Below, one piece after another: positions 51,687-63,240 of a stretch of 64,000 nt of DNA. The notes below the pieces were generated by a model. The model searched no databases, was not told the origin of the DNA, and worked only from the letters and a program-made list of their open reading frames with translations. This DNA comes from Microcebus murinus (lineage: Eukaryota > Chordata > Mammalia > Primates > Cheirogaleidae): assembly GCF_040939455.1 (NCBI RefSeq), contig NC_134120.1:53025001-53089000 (forward strand). The letters run 5' to 3'. The position numbers were made by a program, and so were the translations under genes. Each line of letters begins with the position of its first letter. The first letter of the stretch is position 1.

Positions 51687-52521
51687 AAAGGACTTGAACA
51701 GAAACTTTTCTAAGGAAGACAGAAGAATGGCCAACAAACATATGAAAAAATGTTCAACATCTCTAATCATCAGGGAAATGCAAATCAAAACCACAATGAG
51801 GTATCACTTAACTCCAGTGAGAATGGCCTTTATCAAAAATCTCCAAACAATAAATGCTGGCGTGGATGTGGAGAGAGAGGAACACTCCTACACTGCTGGT
51901 GGGACTACAAACTACTTCAACCTCTGTGGAAAGCAATATGGAGATACCTTAAATCGATACAAGTGAATCTACCATTTGATCCAGCAATCCCATTGCTGGG
52001 CATCTACCCAAAAGATCCAATGACACTCTACAAAAAAGACACCTGCACTCGAATGTTTCTAGCAGCACAATTCATAATTGCAAGGCTGTGGAAACAGCCC
52101 AAGTGCCCATCAATCCAAGAATGGATTAATAAAATGTGGTATATGTATACCATGGAGTACTCTTCAGCTCTAAGAAACAATGGTGGTGTAGCACATCTTA
52201 TATTTTCCTGGTTAGAGCTGGAACCCATACTACTAAGTGAAGTTTCCCAAGAATGGAAAAACAAGCACCACATATACTCACCAGCAAACTGGTATTAACT
52301 GAGCAGCACCTAAGTGGACACATAGGTACTACAGTAATAGGGTATTGGGCAGGGGGGAGTGGAGTGGGTATATACATACATAATGAGTGAGATGTGCACC
52401 ATCTGGGGGATGGTCATGCTGGAAACTCAGACTTGTGGGGGAAGGGGGGAAGGGCATTTCTTGAAACCTTAAAATCTGTACCCCCATAATATGCCAAAAT
52501 AAAAAAAAAAAAAAAAAAAAG
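51687..52521 (+). mobile_element. Young 5'-truncated LINE-1
   Basis: Contains the last part of ORF2, a 3' UTR (52299-52498) with GATGTGCACCATCTGGGG and GGGGGAAGGGGGGAAGGGC, AATAAA at 52498 and an A-run. AAAGTCCCTGAGCACA (51671-51686) and AAAGTCCCTAAGCACA (52522-52537) are the target-site copies. It has few changes in comparison with the other LINE-1 pieces here, so it is relatively recent. The same 3' UTR tip occurs at 63361. Confidence 0.95.
51694..52298 (+). pseudogene. LINE-1 ORF2 C-terminal fragment, one frameshift
   Basis: The protein encoded is the C-terminal end of the LINE-1 endonuclease/reverse transcriptase, including the cysteine-containing segment. One frame carries [20 protein letters not shown] through VRMAFIKN. 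The homology then moves to the frame beginning at 51750 ([16 protein letters not shown] onward), which stays open to TAA at 52296-52298. The switch implies a one-base indel near 51840. The endonuclease and catalytic RT domains are absent, so it has no activity of its own. Confidence 0.9.
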
Positions 52522-52537
52522 AAAGTCCCTAAGCACA

Positions 52538-54489
52538 GAAACAGAAGACTCTGAAAGAAAATTCAACTCAATGCCTGGGTATTTAATATGTTTATGAACT
52601 GAGAGAAAAGATTTTGGAGGGCATGAGTTAATCTCTAGACTTCCTCTGGTTGGGGCATATTTCCTTCTTGAAGGGCAAATGGATTTACAGGATGTGAACT
52701 AAACCAACGCCAGCACAAACTGGCTCCAATTTACTGAATTGCAAAACAAATTGAATCCAAACATCCAAATTTTATAGAGCCACGAACCATGGCAAAGGTT
52801 GGTTTTTATTCCCTCTCAAAAAAGCATTTGCTTCCTTTCCCATAATGTTTTCATTAATTTTGTTTTTGAGTTTCAAAAAGCTCTGTAGATGTAGCATGTG
52901 TGATTTTCACTCAAACTAAACTATGCAAAAAACAAGTATCTTGTTTACTTACAACTAAACTTAAATCCACCTCAAGCTCTGCATAGCTGCCTGAGAAGTA
53001 AAACTTATACAAAAATATACTTAAAATATAGTTAAATTCAGTGAATTTGCAGTAATTTTTGGTTTAAATTCGATCAAATTCAAAAATTTCTCCATCCCCG
53101 CCCCTTGGTTGGCTCTGAGCTCTCTACTATTTGGACTTCCCACTTCATAGGGTAACGAACCACCCCTGTACTTTCAGCCTCCAAACCAGGTGGTCGAGAT
53201 CCCATCAATTCCCTGCCCTCCATGCAAGTCCCACTCTCAGGAACACAGTTGGGCTGGCAGACAGTGCACAGGGTCCCCTCTCTGGGACTTTCAAGGATGA
53301 GTGCTCCAAGCAGAGGAAGAGGGGCCAGTCTGGTGTGTGTGAGAATGGGGCCAGCGCGCTACAAAAGATGTGTTAATGTGGAAATAGCGTTTAATTGGAC
53401 ATAATACCTAACTGCAAAAATTTTAAAGCACTTTCAGTACTTAATCATGAATTCTTTCTATTCCTTTTTCATTGTTTTTAAGGAGAGACTTAATATCTAT
53501 TACAGTATTAAATCAGTAAATTTTGCAAATGCGTAAATGCATAGTCATTAGACCCGCAGGGATCTCTAAAAGTGTGAAACCAGTTATCGTCCCACCCTCC
53601 AGGCTCTTGGTTCTTGCCCTTCAGCTGTGCACAAGACTCACTCCAATGTCTCTGCTCCTGCAGGCCACTCTCCCCTCCAGCCTCAGCCGCCAGCTTCTGC
53701 TTGGCCTCCTGACCCCAGCTCATGCCTCCTCTGAATCTTGTCCTGCTCCAGCCCCAGCACAGCTCTTTCCTCCTTCTGTCTGTTCTGTCACAACTTGGAC
53801 TTGCTTCTGTTGCAGCATGTATAACTTCATACTAAAATAATGTGCTTAGATTTAGAGTAAAATTTCGTTAAGGACATGGACTTGGTCTTCATATCTCCAT
53901 GTATCCCCAGTTTTGCATTCCCAGGACCTCACACCTGGCCTGCTACAGCAAGGGCTTCGTAAATGCTTGTTGAATGGATGCTCGGGTCCATGTGGCATGA
54001 ATACACCCGGCTTGCTTCTGATTACTTTGAGCCAGCTGGAAGTTTCAGTTGAGCCAGATCCTTTTATTTTCCCTTTCCTATTCCACAACTGCTTATTCCA
54101 CGTCAACTTTATTGTCCCATTCACTCATGAACATTACTCTAATTGGCAGCAGTGCTGACTTGAATTTTTCTTTATGATTATAGAAAAATTGTTAATAGTT
54201 CAAGGTAACTGATAGGTATAAGAGGATTCATCATACTATTTGTATAATAAAATATTTAGGACATTATTATGACACAAAGTTATAACATTATTAGAAATCA
54301 AAGAAAAATGTAAAACTTCATCCACTGAACATCGAAACAAATCCGTTTTTATTTTTCCCTATTTTCTTTCAGTCCTTGCCTATGTATTTATGTAGGTGTT
54401 TTTAAGCATAGAGGCATCTTAACTCCCTGTCTTCTAGCTAAGGTGCTGCCACTTAAAAGTCAAGTAACCACCAGTACAATGATGTCCAT
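52538..54489. other. Unassigned DNA with possible LINE-2 remnant
   Basis: 53870-53985 (GTATCCCCAGTTTTGCATTC then AAATGCTTGTTGAATGGATG) resembles the 3' end of a LINE-2-type repeat. A 105-codon plus frame at 53523-53840 has no motif. Otherwise nothing recognised. Confidence 0.35.
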
Positions 54490-54632
54490 GGTGATGATGA
54501 TGGTGATGATTACTTGTGGAGTTCCAACTCTGGGCCAGTGTGGTATACAGTCCATTTATAATCCTCAGAACAAACTGAGGCTCAGAAGGCTAAAAACTTG
54601 CCTGAAGTCACAAAACTAGTGAGATAGTAACA
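54490..54632. mobile_element. MIR SINE (probable)
   Basis: GAGTTCCAACTCTGGGCCAG, AAACTGAGGCTCAGAAGGC and CTTGCCTGAAGTCACAAAAC match MIR in order. Confidence 0.75.
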
Positions 54633-54635
54633 TCA

Positions 54636-54812
54636 CCATTAATACCGACCAGTCACTTCACTAAGTGCCAGGACCCATGCTAAGCACTTTACCTGCTTTA
54701 TCTCACTTAAACTGCAAGACCATTATTGTTCTCCCCACCTCCCAGGGGGGAAGTCACTGGCCTAAGGTCACACAGCTTGGCAGAGCTAGGAATTGACAAA
54801 GCCCAACTCTTT
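54636..54812. mobile_element. MIR SINE (probable), tandem neighbour
   Basis: CTAAGTGCCAGGACCCATGC, TTTATCTCACTTAAACTGC and GGCCTAAGGTCACACAGCTT match MIR in order. It lies head-to-tail with the MIR at 54490. Confidence 0.8.
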
Positions 54813-55513
54813 TTAAATGGCACATAATTGTACACGTTCATGGGGAACAGTATGATGTTTTGATACATTTATACATTGTGTAATGATCAAATCAGGGTAG
54901 TTAGCATATCCATCACCTCAAACATCTATCATACCTTTGTGATGAGGACATTCAAAATCCTCTCTTCTAACTATTTTGAAATATACAGTACTTTACTGTT
55001 AACTATGGTCACCCTATTGTGCAATAAACACCAGAACTTATTCCTCCTATTTAACTATAACTCTCTTTATCCCACCTTCCCCATTACCCTCTCGTTTCAC
55101 AGTTTTTGGTTTAAAGTCTGTTTTACCTGATGTAAATATAGCGACTCCTGTTTTCTTTCAGTTCCCATTTGCGTGAAATATCTTTTTCCATCCCTTCACT
55201 TCACATGTGAGGTACATTTCTCTAGGTAGCATTTAGCTCGGTCTTTTGTTGTTGTTAATCCATTCAACTATTCTATGTCTTTTAATTGGAAAACCTAATC
55301 CATTTACATTCAAGGTAATTACTGATAGGTAAGGGCTTATTACTGCTATTTTGTTACTTGTTGTCTAGCTGTCTTGTGGATCTTACACTTATTGTCTTTT
55401 GGTGGTTAAGTGATTTTTTTGTACTAGTATATTTTTTAATGCTTGTTTTTTATAGGTTGATGCAAAAGTAATGGTGGTATTAGCATTGTTGAAATTTGCC
55501 ATTTGATATTGAA

Positions 55514-55795
55514 ATTTTTTTTTTTTTTTGAGACAGAGTCTCACTCTGTTGCTCGGGCTAGAGTGCTGTGGTGTCAGCCTAGCTCACAGCAACCTCAAAC
55601 TCCTGGGCTCAAGCAATCCTTCTGCTTCAGCCTCCCGAGTAGCTGGGACTACAGGCATGAGCCATCATGCCTGGCTCATTTTTCCCATATATTTTTAGTT
55701 GTCCAGATAATTTCTTTCTATCTTTAGTAAAGATGGGGTCTCGCTCTTGCTCAGGCTGGTTTGGAACTCCTGACCCTGAGCGATCCTCCCACCTC
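55514..55795 (-). mobile_element. Alu SINE in mariner (first part)
   Basis: Reverse-oriented Alu of older lemur type, inserted in the mariner's 5' non-coding part. It is interrupted in its left arm by an LTR at 55796 and continues at 56703-56754. Confidence 0.93.
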
Positions 55796-56702
55796 TGTTG
55801 GGAAAATATGATTGAGGAATTAATGAAATGTGGCCCATAAGATCATTATTTTTGTATAACCCAATATTACTATATTAAAGACAGAAACAGGAGTTTGCAG
55901 GGTTTTGCCCTGAAGGAAAATGTGGACTTGGTGGTTCACTTATTAGAGGCTGCTATCATGGGAGAGCTCTCCAATCTCCGGTAGCGATGTTTTCCAGGAA
56001 GGCTTCCGGTATCTCAAAATCTGTGAGCTTCCCTGTGTCTTGAAAGATAAGACAAGGCAAATATGGCCCACAGGATGGGAGCCGGAGACAGTGAGTGCAC
56101 TTTGCCCAGAGAAGTGCCCCGGTGGTTATAAACAACCTGTTTTATAGAGATGGACTTCTGGCTCTCTCCTGTCTATCTACCTTTAAGTCCACCATAACTA
56201 ATCAAAGAAATATTGAGTCACTATACCTCTTTTGTTTTATCTTTTTAAATTGACAACTACCTCTTAAAACTTAGAAGTTAGCCCCTGAAGGACTTTGTAC
56301 CTATTTGTTCACCTAGATAGATTAGAAGCCCCTTGAGAGGACTTTTGACCCTGACCCACCACCTGTATCCCCTAGCAACTGCATTCCCTGATATGCAAAT
56401 ATGTTACTTTGACAACTGGTAATTGTCTGTGATTATAAAAACCTGTATGAATCTAACCATATTGCTGGCGTTTGTGGAGTTACGCCAGTCCCCTAGGTAC
56501 TCCCTGCTGTGTTATATCTAATCTTTATATATATATAAAACTATAAGCTGTAACTTAGTCTCTGTGTATTCTTTTATTTCTCTCTGTTGCCTATCAATTT
56601 CCTATCCTCTGTGGCGACCCCTATCTTAGCGACTTGGCTCTGCGGGGAGAAGTAGCTAATCTCCTCTCTGGCCTGCCTCAAATGCTACTCTAGCCCCGCC
56701 CA
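55796..56702 (+). mobile_element. Solo LTR inside the Alu
   Basis: The interval starts TGTTGGGAAAATATG and ends CCCGCCCA, so it has TG...CA ends. CCTC flanks it at 55792-55795 and 56703-56706 as a 4-bp duplication; identity extends to CCCACCTC. It is 907 bp with ATTATAAAAACC (TATA-type) near 56434 and an octamer-like ATGCAAAT near 56394. No internal proviral sequence is present, so it is a solo LTR, probably of class I given the 4-bp duplication. Orientation is inferred from the TATA-like box. Confidence 0.75.
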
Positions 56703-56754
56703 CCTCGGCCTCCCAGAGTGCTAGGACTACAGGCGTGAGCCACCGTGCCCAGCC
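56703..56754 (-). mobile_element. Alu SINE in mariner (second part)
   Basis: Completes the Alu left arm (CTCGGCCTCCCAGAGTGC ... GTGCCCAGCC) after the LTR. The mariner resumes at GGAATACATTC. Confidence 0.93.
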
Positions 56755-57132
56755 GGAATACATTCTTAAATAAATGGATTATGTTATATGTCATTTGAAT
56801 GCACATATCTTGCTTTATGATTTTTTGCTAATGACTTATTACTTGCTGTTTATTTTATATTTATTTTAGACTATGGAAATGATGGTAGACAAAAAACAAA
56901 TTCGAGCAATTTTCTTATTTGAGTTCAAAATGTGTGGTAAAGCAGCAGAGACAACTTGCAACATCAACAACACATTTGGCCCAGGAACTGCTAAAGAACG
57001 TACAGTGTAGTGGTGGTTCAAGAAGTTTTACAAAGGAGACGAGAGCCTTGAAGATGAGGAGCTCAGTGGTCGGCCATCAGAAGTTTTCTACCATCAATTG
57101 AGAACAGTCATCAAAGCTGATCCTCTTACAAC

Positions 57133-57624
57133 TGTAGGGCAGAGGAAGGGCAGAGGAATTTGTAGGACAGAGGAAGGGCAGAAGAATTCTTCCAATTGTC
57201 GGGAATTTACTTGGGTGGGGCAATGAGCTAACCGCAAACTTTTGCTTCTGGTCATTGCTTGCTTGCTACACCGCTGTAGGGGGAATTATGGGATGAGGTC
57301 ATTGAAGCACGGGCAACTGGCCCATCAGGCAATAGAGGGCAACCAACCTGCCAATTATTTCAAAAGGCAAAAGTGGGCAACCAATCATTTTAAAGGTCAA
57401 CACATGATCCATGCGTAGTCAGCTTGTGAGCAGCTTGTGCACCATGGGGATAAAAGGCATGCTGTTGTTCCGGTCGGGGTCCTTGCCTGCGAGAGTGGCC
57501 ACTGCGTTGGCGCTCTGGGGCTTGGACCCTGACTAGCCAGAAAATAAACCTCCTCTTGTGTGATTGCATCCTCAATGTCTCTGCTTTTCTGTCCGGTGGG
57601 GCTGTGGAAGGTCGGTCCCTAACA
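57133..57624 (+). mobile_element. Solo LTR inside mariner transposase
   Basis: The interval starts TGTAGGGCAGAGG and ends GGTCCCTAACA. ACAAC at 57128-57132 and 57625-57629 is the target-site duplication, and the transposase text is continuous across it. GATAAAA (57449-57455) precedes AATAAA (57543-57548). From about 57440 to the end it closely matches the reverse complement of 43792-43960, so it is the same LTR family in opposite orientation. The 5' part differs from that copy. Confidence 0.88.
57134..57189. repeat. 28-bp tandem duplication in LTR U3
   Basis: GTAGGGCAGAGGAAGGGCAG at 57134 recurs as GTAGGACAGAGGAAGGGCAG at 57162, a head-to-tail 28-bp unit with few differences at the LTR's 5' edge. 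Confidence 0.9.
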
Positions 57625-60420
57625 ACAACTACACAAGAAGATGCTAAAGAACTCAATGTTGACCATTCTATGGTCATTTGGCATTTGAAGCAAATTGGAA
57701 AGGTGAAAAAGCTTGATAAGTGGGTGCCTCATGAGTTGACATAAAGTAAAAAATTCATCATTTTGAAGTGTCATCTTCTCTTATTGTACACAGCAACAAC
57801 GAACAATTTCTTGATTGGATTGTGATGTGTGATGAAAAGTGGATTTTATATGACAACTAGAGACAACCAGCTCAATGGTTGGACCAAGAAGAAGCTCCAA
57901 AGCACTTCCCAAAGGCAAACTTGCACCAAAAAAAGGTCATGGTCACCTTTGGTGGTCTGCTGCTGGTCTGATCCACTACAGGTTTCTGAATCCCTGAGAA
58001 GTATGCTCAGCAAATGGATGAGATGCACCAAAAACTGCAACGCCTGCAGCTGGCATTGGTCAACAGAAAGGGCCCAATTCTTCTCCACAACAACTCCTGA
58101 CCACACTTCGCACAACCAATGCTTCCAAAGTTGAATGAATTGGACTACGAAATTTTGTCTCATCCTCCATATATATGAACCTGACCTCTTGCCAGCTGAC
58201 TACCACTTCTTTAGGCATCTCGACAACTTTTTGCAGGGAATATACTTCTATAACAAGCAGGATGTAGAAAATGTTTTCCCAGAGTTCATGGAATCCTAAA
58301 GCATGGATTTTTATGTTACAGGAATAAACAAACTTATTTCTCATTGGCAACAATGTGTTCATTGTAATTGTTCCTATTTTGATTAATAAATATGTGTTTG
58401 AGCCTAATTATAATGATTTAAAATTCGTGCTCCAAAACAACAATTACTTTTGCACCTACCTTAATATTTTTTGTGTATTTATAACAGGTTTTTGCTTTGT
58501 GGTTACCATCAGGCCTACAATAAACATCTCATAGTTATAACAAGTTATTTTTAACTGATAACACCTTAACTCAAAAAAAAAGATCTCAAAAAAAATCTCA
58601 AAAAAAAGAAACAAACAAAAAATTGTGCATTTTAACTCTATTCTCCCTCTACATTTTGAATTTTTGATGTCACAATTTACATCTTTTCATATTGTCTCTG
58701 TCTTAAGAAATTACTGTATTTATTAATATTTTTAATACTCTTGTTTTTAGTCTTCATACTAAACATATAAGTGGTTTACATACCATGATTATAACATAAG
58801 AATATTCTGAATTTTTCTTCATATTTACTTTTACCTGTGAGTTTTTACCTTCAGATGTGTTCTCATTACATGTTATCATCCTTTTCTTTAAGTTTGAAGG
58901 ACTCTCTATAGCATCTCTTGTAAGACATGTCTGGTGGAGACAAGTTCCCTTGGTTTTTGTTTGTCTGAGAAAGTCTTTATCTCTATTTCAATTCTAAAGG
59001 TTAGCTTTGCTGGGTACAGTATTCTTGATTGTCAGGTTTTTTTTTTTTTTTTTCCTTCAGCACTCCAAAAATATTATCCCACTCCCTCTTGGCCTGCAAA
59101 GTGTCTGCTGAGAATTCTATTGTCAAGCATAATGGAATTCCCTTATATGTTATTTACTTCTTTTCTCTTGCTGCTTTCAGAATCCTCTCTTTTTGACCTT
59201 TGAGAATTTGTTTATAATACGTGTTGGGGTAGTCTTATTTGGGTTGAATTTGATTGGTGACCTTTGTCCTCCCTACCTGGACATTTATATTTTTCTTCAG
59301 GTTTGGAAATTTTTCTGTTATTATTTCTTTGAATAAGCCTCCTACTCTTTTATCTTTCTCTGTTCCCTCTTGAACTCCAAAGACCTAAATATTTGCTTTT
59401 ATTGATGCAATTCCATAGGTCCTATAAGCTTTAGTTGCTCCTTTTCATTTCTTTTTCTTTTGTCTCTCCTGACTGTGTATTTTCAAATAGCCTGTCTTTG
59501 AGCTCACTGATTCTTTCTTGGCTCAATCACTTCTGCTATTGATGATGTCCATTGCATTTTTTAATTTTGTTCATTGTTTATTGCTCCAGAATTTCAGTTT
59601 TTAAAAATTATTTCAATATTTCTGTTAAATTTCTCTGATAAATATCTGAATTGTTTTTCTGTGTTTTCTTGAAGTTCAGTGAACTTCCTTAATGAAGAAA
59701 TGTTTAATTTCTTTTCTGTAGATCACACATCTCCATGTCTTTTGGTTCCATCGCTGGTGCCTTGTTTTATCTTTCAGGTGACATTATAATTCCCTGATTG
59801 TTCTTGGTGCTGTGGATGTACATCGATGTCTGTGCATTGAATAGTTAGGTATTTATTCCAGTCTTCCCAGTCTGGCTTTGTTTGTGCCCATCCTTCAGTG
59901 GGCCTGTTCAGGAATCTAAGCAGACTGTTACCTGGGCCTGACTGCTGCAGCCATTTCAGCACTAGAGGGAGCCCTAAGCCCAGGTTTACTCTGTAGCTCA
60001 CGAGGGCTCCAAGGTTAGCTCCGTGCCCCAGGTGGAATGGTCGTGGGGAAGACCCAAGGATGGTATTCAGGCTGTGTGGGAAAGCTGGCTGGGGACCCAA
60101 GTCCAGAAGCCTGTCCTGCTGGCCCAGAGAGGTGTACATTTCCTGGCAGATCCCTGCATAGGTAGATAATTCCTCAACTGCAGCAAGAGGAGATGGAGTC
60201 AAGACTGAACCCCCTCCGAGTTTACTATTGGATGATGGTGGGCAAGCACATCCCACAGGTGCAGATGTACGCACTTCCAAACAGTTTTTTACACAGGCAG
60301 GGGAGTTCCCTGGCTGCAGTGAGAGGGACTGGAGCTGATACTGAGCCCCCTCAGAATCCGCAGTGGGATGGAAGCCAGTGAACTTGCCCCAGGGGCCCAC
60401 ACATATGCAGACAAAGCCCA

Positions 60421-61490
60421 ACTCTTAACCAAGGATTTGAAACTGATTTGGAACCCCTCTAACTCCAGGACCTCTGCTCTTTTTTGCTCTTCCTCACCAT
60501 CTCGATGGAGAGGAGATTTTTTTTTAAACTAACATAGTCCAGAACAAATATAAAATTAAAATAATTAATAAGTAGTTCGGGGAGTTTTTAAATGATATTC
60601 CCAGTTATAATTTATCAAACACGTACGTTACATACACATTATGCATATTTTAATCTTCCTTTCCAAGAGGCCTAGATCCGAGATTGGAACTGAACAGTTT
60701 GTCTACTTGACAGAACTTAGTCTCTCTGCTTTTTTCCCCTCAGCCATTTATCAATTTATTATCCTAAAATGTCACAATAATTTAAGACTTCTTAAAACGA
60801 GACTTGATGTTTAATAAAGCTCTACTACTTTGGTCTGAGGATATTATGTAGAATCTAATTTCTCTTAAATTCATGACCTTGCCTTCTGATATAAACTTAA
60901 CGTGCAGAATGATGATTTGGTATTTAATTACTATCTCAACTTTGAATCAACGCATCTTTTTATTTCACCTTTTCTTCAGTGCTATGAAGCACGACGCGTG
61001 CTGTGATGGATCAGGACAAATGAGCAGGACTCTAAGAGCCCTCACTGGTGGCTCGGCTCCATTGGAGACAAACAGGAAGATACAGAACAACCGACACGTG
61101 GAGGACCAGGGTTAGCCCAACAAATGGATTTCCTGAGAGGAAAATGTGCAGAATAACAAAATGAATCTCTTTCTAGAAGAACTCGTTTAGAAGCTAAATT
61201 TGAATTTGCTGAAATGTTTTAATAAAATGCAGCTGGCCAGCAAAAGGTAGACTCAATGTTTTCTTAGAGTTGCACCAGTCCTATAATTTCTGTGTCTTGT
61301 TCTGAGACAGGTTAGAGCTGTTGACGTTCAGACTTTGAAGAGGTGAAATGGTCTTGCTCGTGGGGTCTCTTTACCTGATTGGGGAATGCCAGCAGAATAA
61401 TTCTGGGTAAATAGAAGTTCCATACCAACTGACAAGCCAGGGAAGTTTTACTTACGTTTCTGGTCATATGGGTCACATGTGATAGATACA
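60421..61490. other. Unassigned DNA
   Basis: No gene or repeat assigned. An 80-codon plus frame at 60873-61115 has no motif. Confidence 0.35.
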
Positions 61491-61494
61491 TGAT

Positions 61495-61543
61495 GTGTGT
61501 GTGTGTGTGTGTATGTGCGCACGTGTGTGCTTGTGCGTATGTG
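61495..61543. repeat. (TG)n microsatellite
   Basis: GTGTGTGTGTGTGTGTATGTG with interruptions. Confidence 0.9.
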
Positions 61544-61756
61544 ATGGAGAGACAGTAATCCTCTCAAAATAGAGTGGCCTTGATTCATAAATAAGAGGAG
61601 ACAGTAGGGGAGGAGCCAGGACTCACTGACCAGGTACTACAGCTGAGGCGATACCCTAGGCTCAAGGGAAATAAATAGTGAAGAATAAGATTTAGCTCCA
61701 GCCCTAAAAAATGTATTTATAGTCTAGTGGAGGACATTGACACAAACGACAGTGAT

Positions 61757-61966
61757 TCCCATATGGCAGAATTTCTCAACCCTGCAATATTGGGAGTTCG
61801 AGCTGGGTAATTCTTTGTCGTGGACACTGTCCTGGGCATTGCAGGACGCTAGCAGCACCCCTGGCCTCCACCTACTCTATGTCAGTGGCACCACCCTCAC
61901 AGTTGATGACAAAACATATCTCCAGATGTTGCCAAACGTCCTGTGAGGGGCAAAATTGGCCCAGTA
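61757..61966 (+). mobile_element. MER5A-type hAT DNA transposon remnant
   Basis: GGGTAATTCTTTGTCGTGGAC, GTCCTGGGCATTGCAGGACG, CAGCACCCCTGGCCTCCACC and CCAGATGTTGCCAAACGTCC occur in the order of MER5A, a non-autonomous hAT-Charlie element. It has no coding capacity. Confidence 0.8.
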
Positions 61967-62359
61967 TAGATACGGGGTGACGAGTGCTGTGACAAAGGTA
62001 AGTCAAGGATGCTCTGGGAAGAGAGGAAGGACACCCAGATGGCCCTGGAGGAAGGTAGGTGGTCAGGGAAGGCTTCCTGAAAGAGGTGGCACTGTGTCTT
62101 GTGTGGAAGCATGTGCAGTGTGGGCCATGTGGAGCAAGGGGTCAGCATGAGCAAAGGGACAGAGTGTGAGACCCCAAGGAGTGTGTAGAGAGCCAGCTGC
62201 TACCTCAGTGCTGCTAGCATGTGTGTAACCAGTATCTGCACAGACAGTCGGTGGGCACAGGTAAGGCAACCTAGGGCCATTAGGCGATGGGCTGATGTCG
62301 AGCAGACTTCTAGAACACTCCGGCCACAGGAGGAGGGAGGGATTACAGCGTGTGGGGTG
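61967..62359. other. Unassigned DNA
   Basis: No gene recognised. Frames on both strands lack motifs. Confidence 0.35.
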
Positions 62360-62500
62360 CTGGGTTACTCGCTCTGCTTATGTCATTCCATTTAGTCCTC
62401 ACGACGGGCCTGGGCTGAGGAAGCACGGTTGCCCCGTTTACAGGGGAGGACGTCGCGGGCTGAGCACCCCTGTCTGGTCAGAGCTGGGGCTGCAGCCTCC
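62360..62500. mobile_element. MIR SINE (probable)
   Basis: TATGTCATTCCATTTAGTCC, GCCCCGTTTACAGGGGAGGA and a CAGAGCTGGGGCTG motif match MIR in order. Confidence 0.65.
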
Positions 62501-63119
62501 TCTTACGGATGACTGGGACTGGGCTTGCGGCGGTGAAATCGGGGCTCCGTGGCAGCCCAGCGCAGGCTGTGGGGGGTGCTCCCGAGGGACACGAGCAGAC
62601 ACGTATCAAAACACAGCAGCAAAGCAGCAGTGAAAGGCAAACAGGGTATCCAGGTGCCTTTCGTGTTGTTTCTTCCTCACTTCAAACTCGATGGGCCCGA
62701 ATATTTGTTCATTTCAGTGAGCATTTATTGATCACCTACTGTGTCCTCAGGATGGCTCCAGGGCCCTGGGGGAGACAAGCAGCTTGAAATCTGTTGGGGC
62801 CAGCAGCACATGCGAGCTGAACGAACAGCGACACAGCGAACCACTGAGGACGCACGGTTTCAGAAGAGAATCTTGACTTACGGAGAAAAGCAGTTCAATT
62901 CCAATCTCCCTGGGAACCTGCCCTAAATTTCCTGCACTCTAGAGCGGCGTGCTCGCCCCTGGGGAGTGCTGACTGTGGCCCAGGGTGGCTCAGAGGACGG
63001 TGTGGGGCAGGAAGGGAGCAGGCTCACCCGTGCCGGGGCCGCACAGCCTGCCCATCTTCCGCGCGGCCTGCCCGGCGTCCTTGCCGAGTGACAAGCCGTG
63101 CCCTGCGCGCCGTCTGTAC
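62501..63119. other. Unassigned DNA with possible LINE-2 tip
   Basis: 62695-62775 (TGAGCATTTATTGATCACC, CTACTGTGTCCTCAGG) resembles the 3' end of LINE-2/MIR-type repeats. Otherwise nothing recognised. Confidence 0.35.
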
Positions 63120-63240
63120 GCTGAGTCGCTGAATTCCCATGGCAACCCCACAGGACAGGGAAAAGCCAAGCACAGGCAAGCTAAGCCGCTTGCCCAAGGT
63201 CACACAACCTTTGAGTAATAAACGCAGGCTGGAAACCCGA
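63120..63240. mobile_element. MIR SINE (probable)
   Basis: CCATGGCAACCCCACAGGAC and CTTGCCCAAGGTCACACAAC match MIR in order. Confidence 0.7.

Larger units (their letters stand above)
56873..58386 (+). pseudogene. Mariner (Hsmar1-type) transposase, inactivated
   Basis: The frame starts at ATG 56873 with DKKQIRAIFLFEFKMCGKAA and shares clear similarity with Hsmar1, the family that gave rise to the transposase half of SETMAR. Mariner transposases cut and paste DNA at TA sites using a DDD triad. The first Asp (GAT 57831-57833, in CDEKW) and third Asp (GAC 58199-58201, in ADYHFF) are recognisable. The second position reads AAC (58089-58091), Asn for Asp. A TAG at 57008-57010 replaces a Trp codon, TGA occurs at 58098-58100, frameshifts are present, and an LTR at 57133 splits the coding region. 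It is dead. Confidence 0.9.
55455..58460 (+). mobile_element. Hsmar1-type mariner transposon, full-length, thrice interrupted
   Basis: The left terminal repeat GGTTGATGCAAAAGTAAT (55455-55472) and right ATTACTTTTGCACCTACC (58443-58460) are inverted copies with two mismatches, flanked by TA. Removing the Alu with its nested LTR (about 1.24 kb) and the second LTR with its duplication (about 0.5 kb) leaves about 1.27 kb, the size of a full Hsmar1-type element. The host DNA reads as one LINE-1 across the ends. Confidence 0.92.
54815..60420 (-). mobile_element. Old LINE-1, minus strand, hosting a mariner
   Basis: 54815-55125 is the complement of a LINE-1 3' UTR, similar to 37980-38250. 55130-55454 reads, on the minus strand, like the start of the ORF2 endonuclease. 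58461-59700 resembles the complement of the inter-ORF/ORF1 region (TGCTGGGTACAGTATTCTTG), and 59800-60420 a 5'-UTR-like end. Most of ORF2 is missing between the 3' UTR and the endonuclease start. It could be a deletion derivative or two adjacent LINE-1 fragments. The mariner at 55455 splits it at a TA. Confidence 0.55.
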
